This document shows, piece by piece, positions 51,604 through 59,617 of a stretch of 64,000 bases of DNA. Each line of letters opens with the position of its first letter. Position 1 is the stretch's first letter. The position numbers were made by a program, and so were the translations under genes. The stretch comes from Bacillota bacterium (GTDB taxonomy: Bacteria > Bacillota > Clostridia > Christensenellales > Christensenellaceae), in the NCBI GenBank assembly GCA_023408315.1, contig JAEYKI010000001.1:124001-188000 (forward strand), read 5' to 3'. The notes under the pieces are model-generated. The model worked only from the letters and a program-made list of their open reading frames with translations. It was not told the origin of the DNA and did not search any database.

Positions 51604-52560
51604 TTAATTTTTCTTTATATTATTAATGTTGCTGATGACAACCGCCGCAACAATAATAGCGCCTATTATAATCGTTTGCGTCTCGTTTGGCACGCCCAGT
51701 ATTACCAGAGCGTTGGTTACAACGCCCATAAACACGCACCCCAGGAACGCGCCGGAAACCGTGCCGCGCCCGCCTTCAAACGTTACGCCGCCAATAATGG
51801 CCGCTGTAAGCGCGTTCAGTTCCTGCCCTGTTCCGGCATTGGAAGTAATGGAATCCAGCCTGGCAGAGAACACAATGGCCGCAACAGCGCAAAACAGGCC
51901 GCTGATCGCATAAATTAAAATCTTGTGTCCATCCACGTTGATGCCGGAAAGGTAAGCGTTTTTCTCATTGCCGCCAATCGCCACAATGCGCCTGCCAAAC
52001 TTTGTATAGTTGAGCACAAAATAAGCCACCAGCACCATTGCAATCAAAAAGAACAGCATGGACGGAAAAACATCCCCTATTTTGGCTTTGCGCACAAAAT
52101 CAAGCGCTCCGTTAAAACTGACGATACGGCCGCCGGACAGGCTGAGCATAACGCCGTAGTAAACCTGGCTCATTCCAAGAGAAATAATAAGCGGCACGCA
52201 TTTGCTTTTGGCAATAATAAAGCCGTTCAGCAGCCCGCAGCCAATTCCCATGCCCGCGCCCGCCAGAATAGCTACCGTAAGGCTTGCCCCCGCTCCTATC
52301 GATATGGCCATAACCATGGAAGACAGCGCCATAATATTACCTATGGAAAGGTCTATGCCTCCGCTGATCAGCAATAGGCCCATGGCCATGGTCAGAATAC
52401 CCATTACGGATATCTGCTGAAAAATGGCAAATATATTTTTAACGTCAATAAATCTTGAATTGATAACAGTAACAACTAAAACAATGGCAATAATCAAAAC
52501 TGCAAGCAATAATCTCTGGTCACGCAGATTGATTCTTTGATTTTTGAGCGACCGGTCCAT
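51604..52560 (-). CDS. ribose-type ABC transporter permease (RbsC family)
   Basis: A 318-residue polytopic permease. Family markers are MGLLLISGGIDLSIGN near residue 60, the NYTKFGRRIVAIGGNEKNA loop and IIGGVTFEGGRGTVSGA. ATG at 52560 directly adjoins the ATPase stop codon (TAAATG), so the two are coupled. It carries the amino-sugar type substrate of this operon across the membrane. Confidence 0.93.
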   Translation of the reverse strand: MDRSLKNQRINLRDQRLLLAVLIIAIVLVVTVINSRFIDVKNIFAIFQQISVMGILTMAMGLLLISGGIDLSIGNIMALSSMVMAISIGAGASLTVAILAGAGMGIGCGLLNGFIIAKSKCVPLIISLGMSQVYYGVMLSLSGGRIVSFNGALDFVRKAKIGDVFPSMLFFLIAMVLVAYFVLNYTKFGRRIVAIGGNEKNAYLSGINVDGHKILIYAISGLFCAVAAIVFSARLDSITSNAGTGQELNALTAAIIGGVTFEGGRGTVSGAFLGCVFMGVVTNALVILGVPNETQTIIIGAIIVAAVVISNINNIKKN

Positions 52561-54069
52561 TTAGTTCACCCCCAAAGCTCTGGTTATAATATTTTCTTCC
52601 GATATCTGATCCTTTTGAAGTTCATCTGTGATAGCGCCGTCTTTTATGACCAAAACCCTGTCGCTCATGGAAATCAGCTCGGGCATATCCGAGGATATCA
52701 TGATGATGCACTTGCCCTGATGGGTCAGCATTGACATCTGTTTGTAAAACTCCACCTTGGCGTTCACATCTATGCCGCGGGTTGGCTCGTCAAACACATA
52801 TACCGTCTGGTCTGCAAAGAGCCATTTGCCCAGAACCACCTTTTGCTGGTTGCCGCCGGATAAATACAGCACCGGCTGCATCACGGACGGCGTTTTAATA
52901 TTCAAATCCTCCACAATGCCTTCCACCAGCGGGGGCATTTTTTTGAGGCTGATCAATTTGGATTTGATTTTTTGGTAAAGCCCCACCAGCAGCATGTTTT
53001 CCAGCACGCTAGCGGAGAGCGATAACCCCAAACGCTGGCGGTCCTCCGTTATATGGGCGATTCCCGCTTTTATTCCGTCCGCAGGGCTTTCAATCTTTAT
53101 TTCATCGCCGTTTATATACACATGCCCGGCATACTTTTTATCCGCGCCGGTAATGGCGCGTACAATTTCCGTACGGCCCGATCCCACAATACCGGAGAGT
53201 CCCAATATTTCGCCCTTGCGCACGGTAAAATTGATTTCCGGCGAATCCTGTTTCAGCTTTAAGCCCCGGACCTCAAACATAACGCCGCCAATTTCAGAGC
53301 TTTCTTTTGAATAGAACATGTCCACAGGCCGCCCCACCATATCACGGGTGATTTCCTCCAGCGTCACCTGACGCTCCGCGTTGTTATAGGTGCGTATCAC
53401 CGAACCGTCCCGGATAACCGTAATGCGGTCGGCAATCTGCTGCACTTCTTTTAAAAAGTGCGAAATATATATAATGCTGATTCCTTTGGCCGCTATTCTG
53501 CGCGCCAGTTCCAGAACCTTACCCGCATCTTCCACATTGAACATAGAGGTTGGTTCGTCCATAATCAAAATCTTTGGGTTTGCAGACAGCGCCTTCAGTA
53601 TCTTTACAAATTGCTGGTCAGAAACAGAGAGCTTTTCAATCGGCGTCTGGAGATCAAGCTGTATCCCCAACCCGTCCATCAATTCCTGCGTTTCCCGAGC
53701 CATTGTTTTAAAGTCCATAAATCCCAGAGCTTTGGTTTTTTCGTTGCCCACATAAATATTTTCCACCACATTGGTGGTGGGCACCAGATCGTTTTCCTGG
53801 TACACAATGGTAATGCCAAGCTCCTTGGACAAATTGGGCGCCAGCGCCTTGTATTCTTTTCCCTCAACCAAAATAACGCCGCCGTCCGGGCGGTATGCGC
53901 CGCTCAGAACCTTCATCAATGTACTTTTGCCCGCACCGTTTTCTCCCACCAGGCAATGGATCTCGCCTTTGTATAAATCAAAGGTAATATCCGTAAGCGC
54001 TTGCACGCCGGAAAACTTTTTTACAATCTGCTTCATTTGTATAACGGGCTGTTTGTTTTGGTAATTCAT
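52561..54069 (-). CDS. ribose-type sugar ABC transporter, fused ATPase (RbsA family)
   Basis: A 502-residue tandem ATPase. Domain 1 has GENGAGKST and ILIMDEPTSM; domain 2 has the degenerate P-loop GIVGSGRTE, the signature LSGGNQQK and the Walker B region VYVFDEPTRGID. I chose ATG at 54069, after GGGGG, over 54126, which would translate across the hairpin at 54095-54123. It follows the binding-protein gene and overlaps nothing. Confidence 0.92.
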   Translation of the reverse strand: MNYQNKQPVIQMKQIVKKFSGVQALTDITFDLYKGEIHCLVGENGAGKSTLMKVLSGAYRPDGGVILVEGKEYKALAPNLSKELGITIVYQENDLVPTTNVVENIYVGNEKTKALGFMDFKTMARETQELMDGLGIQLDLQTPIEKLSVSDQQFVKILKALSANPKILIMDEPTSMFNVEDAGKVLELARRIAAKGISIIYISHFLKEVQQIADRITVIRDGSVIRTYNNAERQVTLEEITRDMVGRPVDMFYSKESSEIGGVMFEVRGLKLKQDSPEINFTVRKGEILGLSGIVGSGRTEIVRAITGADKKYAGHVYINGDEIKIESPADGIKAGIAHITEDRQRLGLSLSASVLENMLLVGLYQKIKSKLISLKKMPPLVEGIVEDLNIKTPSVMQPVLYLSGGNQQKVVLGKWLFADQTVYVFDEPTRGIDVNAKVEFYKQMSMLTHQGKCIIMISSDMPELISMSDRVLVIKDGAITDELQKDQISEENIITRALGVN

Positions 54070-54094
54070 AGCGGGTATCCCCCATTTGAATGAT

Positions 54095-54123
54095 ACCGCG
54101 CTCTCCCAAAAGGAGAGCGCGGT
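54095..54123 (-). promoter_or_regulatory. perfect hairpin between binding-protein and ATPase genes
   Basis: 12-base perfect GC-rich arms (54095-54106 with 54112-54123, five-base loop). There is no T run after it on the minus strand. Its place just behind a binding-protein gene matches the hairpin at 38324-38361, pointing to differential expression inside the operon. Confidence 0.75.
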
Positions 54124-54159
54124 CAAATGAACTCTTCTTTGAGCTTAAACTAATTTGCT

Positions 54160-55257
54160 TTATTTAGCGCCATAAACATAGTCATATGCCGCTTCATAGT
54201 TGTCCCATGCTATAAATTTGCTCAGGTCGCTTGTGTCCACAGGAATAATGGGCAGCGGCTGGAACTTATCTGTGGGAGCCTTACCCAATACTATTGTATC
54301 ATACAGATTCTTGAATGTCTGTACGCCCTGTATGGATACCGGTGCGGTCATGTTGGCGCCTTCCACCTTGGATTCCAGCATGGAGTAATCATCCGGGGAA
54401 CCGCCCGTGGAAACAATGGGGATATCGGTCTTGTTGGCTTCCTGCAGCGCCTGGTAGCAGCCCTTTGCCATCATGCCGTTGTTTGCAAAGATGTAATCAA
54501 ATTCTTTACCCGTCTGGATAAAGTTCTGCGTTACGTTCATAGCTTTTTCCGTTTCCCAGTCGCCGTGCTGCGTATCAACAATCACCAGTTTGTCGCCCAG
54601 CTCTTTTAAAGCCTTGTCAACGCCTTCCTGGTATTTCTCATACACGCCAGCGCCTTTTTGTCCCGCGCAGAAGAATACTTTTGCGCCCGGTTTCTGCTCT
54701 GCCATATACTTCATGGCGGCATAACCAATGTCGTCATACCGGCAAGCAACGGCGGCAATATAGTCGCCGGGGTTTTTTACGTCATCCATCGCATAATTTT
54801 CAATCGTAACCGGAATATTGGCGTCGTTTGCCATTTTTACAAGCTGCGCGCCCTGGTCACTGGAGATGGGGAAGATGGATATGCCGTCCACGCCCTGCTG
54901 GATCAGGGATTCCATGCACTTCACGGATTCTTCCACATTGTTTTTGGAATCCAGCGCAATCACCTTTACAGGCACATCGGCTTTTGAAGCCGCATATTCA
55001 AAGGCTTTCTCCGAATACTCGTTCCAAATGTCCGCCATATTGTAGGCAATATAGCCAAACGTGTACGAGCTTTTGGCAGCCCCCGCTTCCGATGCAGCGG
55101 CGGATGCCGATGCAGGCGCAGCCGACGACGCCGGAGCCGCTTCCGATGCAGGCGCGGCCGAAGATGCTGCAGGAGTCTGGCTGGAGCATCCAACGACGCC
55201 GAGGCACAATACGGCCACCAGCAAGATCGCAAGAGTGATTCCCATTGATTTTTTCAT
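54160..55257 (-). CDS. sugar ABC transporter substrate-binding lipoprotein
   Basis: A 365-residue lipoprotein. The lipobox GVVGCS gives Cys near 24, then a Ser-Ala-Pro linker to about 60, then a type I binding fold of the RbsB group (YTFGYIAYNMADIWNEY, later FANNGMMAKGCYQAL and VSTGGSPDDYSM). AGGAGG lies six bases before ATG 55257. It delivers the substrate to the RbsA/RbsC-type pair downstream. Confidence 0.93.
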   Translation of the reverse strand: MKKSMGITLAILLVAVLCLGVVGCSSQTPAASSAAPASEAAPASSAAPASASAAASEAGAAKSSYTFGYIAYNMADIWNEYSEKAFEYAASKADVPVKVIALDSKNNVEESVKCMESLIQQGVDGISIFPISSDQGAQLVKMANDANIPVTIENYAMDDVKNPGDYIAAVACRYDDIGYAAMKYMAEQKPGAKVFFCAGQKGAGVYEKYQEGVDKALKELGDKLVIVDTQHGDWETEKAMNVTQNFIQTGKEFDYIFANNGMMAKGCYQALQEANKTDIPIVSTGGSPDDYSMLESKVEGANMTAPVSIQGVQTFKNLYDTIVLGKAPTDKFQPLPIIPVDTSDLSKFIAWDNYEAAYDYVYGAK

Positions 55258-55308
55258 AATTTACCTCCTAGTATAAAATAACCCTGTCCTTCAGGCATAA
55301 CCAAATGG

Positions 55309-56136
55309 TTATATTCTTCCAATGGACTTCAGGTATTGGAACGATTTTTTTACCGCCTCGTTTGCCACCGCAAGGTCGCCCGGGGCTTTGTCACGCATTG
55401 TGAAATCCTGGGTATATTCAATTTCTATACTGTAGATGCCGTTATACCCCTTTGTATCCATAAACCGCATAAATTCTTCAAGTTTCAGGCTTCCCGCACC
55501 CAGGGCCGGGAAGTCCCACAAATCCATGGGGCCTGCCTTATCCTTGAGATGAACGTACTTTACGCCTTCATAACAGTTTTTAATTTCTTCTTCCGGAAGC
55601 CGCCTGCCATAAAAAACCACATTGGCAGTATCGTAATTAACGCCCACATAAGGCGAATTGACAGCCTTTACCACCCTGTAAAGCGATTCTCCGGTGCCGT
55701 ATTCACCGTGCACTTCCAGCACCATTGTAATATTCGTTTCTTTCAGCACCGGCACAACTTTTTGAATATTCTGCGCCAGCAAATCGTCCGTAAAAGTTTC
55801 ATCCTTGCCAAAATGCGCCTCTCCCGTGGAGGTGATGATATACCCGCATCCAAAATACGAGGCGAGCCGGATGTTTTTCTCAAAATCTTGCAGCCTGCCC
55901 GCGTCCATCAAATTGCAGTGGCCGCTTAAGCCCACCGCCTCCAATCCAAGCTCCTGCAGCCTGCCGCGCACAGCCGAAAGCCCGCTCTCGCCCATCTCGG
56001 GCATCACATGCTCCGTCCACCCGCGAACAGCCGTGAGCTCCACATACTTAAAGCCCGCCGCCGCAATACCCTCCAAAGCCTCGTCCAGCGAAAACCCATG
56101 GTAGCTGTTGGTATGAACCGCAATCTTGTTCTTCAT
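55309..56136 (-). CDS. sugar phosphate isomerase/epimerase-type TIM-barrel protein
   Basis: A 275-residue AP-endonuclease-2-like barrel. Metal ligands are Glu in VLEVHGEY, Asp in NYDTANV, His in YVHLKDK and Glu in SIEIEY. Start is uncertain: GGAGG is 12 bases before ATG 56136, but six before an in-frame TTG (56140-56142) that overlaps the ROK stop codon. Second gene of the ROK-led operon, before the importer genes. Substrate unknown. Confidence 0.85.
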   Translation of the reverse strand: MKNKIAVHTNSYHGFSLDEALEGIAAAGFKYVELTAVRGWTEHVMPEMGESGLSAVRGRLQELGLEAVGLSGHCNLMDAGRLQDFEKNIRLASYFGCGYIITSTGEAHFGKDETFTDDLLAQNIQKVVPVLKETNITMVLEVHGEYGTGESLYRVVKAVNSPYVGVNYDTANVVFYGRRLPEEEIKNCYEGVKYVHLKDKAGPMDLWDFPALGAGSLKLEEFMRFMDTKGYNGIYSIEIEYTQDFTMRDKAPGDLAVANEAVKKSFQYLKSIGRI

Positions 56137-56138
56137 TT

Positions 56139-57407
56139 TCAACACTCTCCTCCATTATTCTGTTGGATATTCTGCTCAACCGTTCTGCCGTCAAACGAAA
56201 GGATATGATCCAGATAATATTTTGCAATGCCAAGGTTGGAGCCGTTTTCATCAATGCCTGTATAGCGTATTTTTAAATCGTGCGTCAGCCTCCATGCGTC
56301 CATACCGCTCATGTGCTCCAGTATCATATCATAGAATTGCTTGCCAAATTTGTGCGCATGCCCGCCCAACACAATCTCTTGCGGGTTAAATATGCTGATA
56401 ATGTTTTTAATGCCCACAGAAAGCTTGCGCGCGTTGTCCTGTATAACTTCTGTAACAAGAAAATCCTTCTGGTGAAAAGCCTCGCAGATCATGTCTATGG
56501 TAATATCATTCTGGTTTTCATTCAGCATGCCGCTCACCATGGAATAGCCGCCCTGCTGGATTTTTGCCTTTACCTGGCGCAAAATCACCGCCAGGCTGGT
56601 CATGCGCTCCAGGCATCCCTTGTTTCCGCATTCGCACTGAGGCCCGTTCACGTCTATGGACATATGGCCAATTTCTCCGGGGCTCCCGTGAACGCCGTTG
56701 AACATCCGTCCGCCCACAATAATGCCCGCGCCAATACCGTAGCTGTAATTGATGTAAATCAGATTATCCACACCGGGGGCGGATATAAATTCTTTTTCCG
56801 CGTAAGAGAAGGTTGCTGAATCATTTCCCACAACCAGAACGGCGTCCGGAAAAAGCCCGGAAAGCTCCTCCATAAATGCCATGTCATCCGAAATATCCAA
56901 AATATTCAGAAGCAGCCGGTGGCTGCCGGGATCGGCGAAGGCTGGCAGGGTAACGCACAACGCCGCCACTTTTTGCGGGTCCAGTTCTTTTGATTGGGAT
57001 AAAATATGCCTGATATACTGCACATAATCCGCTCCGCTGAATTTCATGCGGATGCATTCTTTTTCAGTGCAATCCAGGTTATACAACACAAAATCAATTT
57101 TGTTCAAATCGATGCAAACGGTTACAATCTGCTGCCCGGCGCTGTTGATTTCAAATATCACCGGCTTTCTTCCGGCCGTTTTTAAATCTCCAAGGCCTTT
57201 TTCAATCAACATGCCGCTTTCAATCAGCTCGTCTGCCAAAGATGCCACCGCCGTGCTGGATAAGCCCAATTGCTGCGCAATCCACGCCCTTGAAACTTGT
57301 TTGTTTGCCAAAACAAGATCAAAAATTTGCCGCAAATGCATTTTTCTGAGCATTTGCTGATTGGTTTCTGCTCCTGCGTTGTTCTGGTTTTCTCCAACAA
57401 TAATCAT
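56139..57407 (-). CDS. ROK-family transcriptional repressor (NagC/XylR type)
   Basis: A 422-residue repressor. A winged helix-turn-helix lies at about 25-75 (SRAWIAQQLGLSSTAVASL), followed by a ROK sugar-binding domain with NYSYGIGAGIIVGG, the ROK sugar-binding GEIGHMSID and the zinc motif CECGNKGCLE near 250. ROK repressors of this shape respond to free or phosphorylated (amino) sugars. ATG at 57407 follows AAGGGAT. First gene of the operon, so it is probably autoregulated from the promoter at 57616-57644. Confidence 0.92.
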   Translation of the reverse strand: MIIVGENQNNAGAETNQQMLRKMHLRQIFDLVLANKQVSRAWIAQQLGLSSTAVASLADELIESGMLIEKGLGDLKTAGRKPVIFEINSAGQQIVTVCIDLNKIDFVLYNLDCTEKECIRMKFSGADYVQYIRHILSQSKELDPQKVAALCVTLPAFADPGSHRLLLNILDISDDMAFMEELSGLFPDAVLVVGNDSATFSYAEKEFISAPGVDNLIYINYSYGIGAGIIVGGRMFNGVHGSPGEIGHMSIDVNGPQCECGNKGCLERMTSLAVILRQVKAKIQQGGYSMVSGMLNENQNDITIDMICEAFHQKDFLVTEVIQDNARKLSVGIKNIISIFNPQEIVLGGHAHKFGKQFYDMILEHMSGMDAWRLTHDLKIRYTGIDENGSNLGIAKYYLDHILSFDGRTVEQNIQQNNGGEC

Positions 57408-57593
57408 ATTATTTATCCCTTACCCTAATTATTAATGTGGGTTTTATAATTATTTTGTCATTTATCAATTTAATCTGCATTTATCCGCTTTTATGTAAAT
57501 AATTATTTATTTACAGTACATTTAATAAAAAGCATCACAATGCATGATCTTTGCATATAATTTATTAATTGCATTGATTTTTTACAATGGTTT

Positions 57594-57611
57594 AGCAACG
57601 TCTTTGTTGCT
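57594..57611. promoter_or_regulatory. candidate ROK operator at the transcription start
   Basis: AGCAAC-gtcttt-GTTGCT, six-base perfect arms, starting five bases after the -10 box and so covering the expected transcription start. This is a typical place for a repressor site; the link to the ROK protein is inferred. Confidence 0.5.
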
Positions 57612-57615
57612 TAGA

Positions 57616-57644
57616 ATTATACTATTGCATCAATAATTTTTCAA
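57616..57644 (-). promoter_or_regulatory. promoter of the ROK-led amino-sugar operon
   Basis: On the minus strand TTGAAA (57639-57644), a 17-base spacer and a perfect TATAAT (57616-57621). The leader to the ROK start codon is about 200 bases. Confidence 0.8.
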
Positions 57645-57695
57645 GTAGATTTAAAAATTATTTTAATTAAATTATTATTTCTAAAAAACAGCAAT

Positions 57696-57735
57696 AGAAA
57701 AGCCCCCTGCATTTGTATTTCAATCAGCAGAAGGC
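57696..57735 (-). terminator. terminator of the peptidoglycan-binding gene
   Basis: On the minus strand GCCTTCTGC pairs with GCAGGGGGC (57727-57735 with 57702-57710, two G-U pairs), followed by TTTTCTATT. Confidence 0.65.
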
Positions 57736-57766
57736 CTGCTATTTGGCGGGAGAAGCCATTAAAATC

Positions 57767-58270
57767 TTACAGATGGAAAGAAAAAGAAAAAATACTTTTT
57801 AATGCTTTTTTCGCTTTAGGTTGAATTTTTACCGTGTCTTTACCTGCGTCCGAAGACCATATCTTCCAGCATTCGCCTCCCCATATGCCGTCTGAAAAAA
57901 TTCTATTTTTCGTCTGGAAATCTTCAACGGCAGCCAGCGTGCTCACGCCATAGTTTCCATCCGGGTTAAAATACACATAACCTGATTTTTTTAAATAAGA
58001 TTGCACCGCCTGCACCGCTTCTTTTTTATTCCAGGCTGTGTAATCATTCGTAAGGTTCGGAGCCAGGTATTTCCAGGTTCGGGGGCCTATTTTTCCGTCC
58101 GGTTCAAGCCCGCATTTTATTTGAAACTCTCTAACCTGGCTTTCCATAGTATCATCAAACAATTCACCTTCGGTTAAATTGCATAATTCGTACAGCATCA
58201 GCAGACGCTTGGCAAATTGCACATCCGCGCCCTGGCTTCCAGGCATAATCAAATTCATATCTTCCGGCAT
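57767..58270 (-). CDS. protein with two peptidoglycan-binding domains
   Basis: A 167-residue protein made of two PG_binding_1-like three-helix units (about 10-68 and 75-135), with the typical DGKIGPRTWKYL and DGNYGVSTLAAVEDFQ repeats. There is no signal peptide, membrane helix or catalytic domain, so its export route is unclear. A basic, Phe-rich C-terminus (KKALKSIFSFSF) follows. ATG at 58270 lies eight bases after GGGAGG. It has its own terminator and is not coupled to the hydrogenase genes. It could be a spore or prophage-lysin remnant component; no evidence decides. Confidence 0.75.
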   Translation of the reverse strand: MPEDMNLIMPGSQGADVQFAKRLLMLYELCNLTEGELFDDTMESQVREFQIKCGLEPDGKIGPRTWKYLAPNLTNDYTAWNKKEAVQAVQSYLKKSGYVYFNPDGNYGVSTLAAVEDFQTKNRIFSDGIWGGECWKIWSSDAGKDTVKIQPKAKKALKSIFSFSFHL

Positions 58271-58370
58271 ACTATTGCCCTCCCGTTGTTCCCGTTATTC
58301 AAGCTTTGTATAAATATTTGTATGTTTCATCCATACATTACGAGACAATAGTAGCAGATAAGCACATAAT

Positions 58371-58434
58371 AAAAAAATATAAAAAGGGAATATCAGTATA
58401 TCCTTATCGATATGACATTACTGATATTCTCCCC
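58371..58434 (-). terminator. terminator of the hydrogenase operon
   Basis: On the minus strand GGGAGAATATCAGTA pairs with TACTGATATTCCC (one bulge; arms about 58419-58433 and 58386-58398) and is followed by TTTTTATATTTTTTT, directly after the phosphatase stop codon. Confidence 0.85.
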
Positions 58435-58444
58435 GAAACTGCGT

Positions 58445-59617
58445 TCAGCAGTATTCTATAAAAACCTTTTTACCGCAACCCGTTAAAAGAGCGGCTATCT
58501 TCTGTACCAAATCAAACTTGATGCTCAAATTGTACGGCAGGTCCGGATTCTGGTGCGCGGGATTGAGCGCCTTGCCCACAATAAAGTGTATATGATTGCT
58601 TTGCTCCAGCAGCATTTTGGCAAATCGGGAGGCCCCGTCTCTTTCCTGCAAAAAACGGCACGCCTTCGCCTCCCCGTTTTGTTCCAAATAGTCCCGGATA
58701 ACGCTGCATGCTTTCCGGAGCGTTACCACGCCCTCGGTCACAAGGTCAATCCCTTCTATGTACCCCACAGGCGGCACATCGGGCGATTCGTATTGCAAAT
58801 CCACAGTGAGCTCCCGGTTCATCAGCCGGCTTACAATCTTGGAAGTCGTTCCCCCGCACACCACTTTTTTACCCGGTAATTTCAAAAATTTTTCTACCAG
58901 CAGGCAGTCGTCTTTCGCGTCAACAGGCGGGCCTACCAGAACCGTGCAAGGCTGCTCTGCGCATACTTTTACCGTGGCAACGGTGGTATCGTCACCCGGC
59001 TGTTCCATATAAAGTGAATTGCACGCGCCCAAAAGCTGGTTTGTAAGGAACCGCGCGGGCATATCCTTTTTACAGTAACCGCTTAAGTAGTCCACAACGT
59101 TATCCCGCTGCCAGCCAAAGTTCAGCAGTTTGCCCACACCGGCGTGCACCGCGCCGTCGCTAAAAAGCACGCACGCGTCGCCGGGTTCCATATTAAAATT
59201 GCTTACCTTGATCGCCTTGCCGTCATAACGCAGGGTATGCTTTTTAAGGCTTATTTCACGCCCTTCCCGCAGCAGCACCGCTTCCGGGTTGTCAAACTCC
59301 ACCAGCCTTGCCGCGCCGCTTCCGTCCACCTGCAAAATGGTAAATGTGGAATACGCAATTCCCCTCTCTTTGCAGACGGGCAAAGTGGATGCAACCGTTT
59401 CCACCACTTCCCCAATATCCGCGCCGTTGCTCAGCATGGTGGCCGCAATTTTGCTTGTGAGCGTGGCCAGGATATTCGCTTTAACGCCGCTGCCCAGCCC
59501 GTCCGCCAAAACAACGGTTACTTCGCCCGGGCCGCGGACCACTTCAACCTTGTCTCCACAAAGCTCCTCGCCAAATTTAGTCAAGCTGTTTGCGCTGGCG
59601 TCCACATATATGCTCAT
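58445..59617 (-). CDS. SpoIIE-type PP2C phosphatase with extra C-terminal domain
   Basis: A 390-residue protein. Residues 1-220 form a SpoIIE-like PP2C serine phosphatase, with metal-binding Asp in VVLADGLGSG near 40, Asp in VLFSDGAVHAG near 155 and Asp in GDDTTVATV near 205. SpoIIE-type enzymes act on phosphorylated anti-sigma-factor antagonists. Residues about 230-390 are a further domain I do not recognise (VVCGGTTSKIVSRLM, then VTLRKACSVIRDYLEQ). There is no membrane region, so it is not sporulation SpoIIE. Its start overlaps the sensory hydrogenase stop (ATGA), so the two are translationally coupled and probably act together. Confidence 0.88.
   Translation of the reverse strand: MSIYVDASANSLTKFGEELCGDKVEVVRGPGEVTVVLADGLGSGVKANILATLTSKIAATMLSNGADIGEVVETVASTLPVCKERGIAYSTFTILQVDGSGAARLVEFDNPEAVLLREGREISLKKHTLRYDGKAIKVSNFNMEPGDACVLFSDGAVHAGVGKLLNFGWQRDNVVDYLSGYCKKDMPARFLTNQLLGACNSLYMEQPGDDTTVATVKVCAEQPCTVLVGPPVDAKDDCLLVEKFLKLPGKKVVCGGTTSKIVSRLMNRELTVDLQYESPDVPPVGYIEGIDLVTEGVVTLRKACSVIRDYLEQNGEAKACRFLQERDGASRFAKMLLEQSNHIHFIVGKALNPAHQNPDLPYNLSIKFDLVQKIAALLTGCGKKVFIEYC

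Larger units (their letters stand above)
57408..57766. other. AT-rich leader and promoter region of the ROK operon
   Basis: These 359 bases hold the ROK promoter (57616-57644), a palindrome at 57594-57611, about 200 bases of AT-rich leader without a credible small gene, and the terminator of the peptidoglycan-binding gene (57696-57735). Confidence 0.65.
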
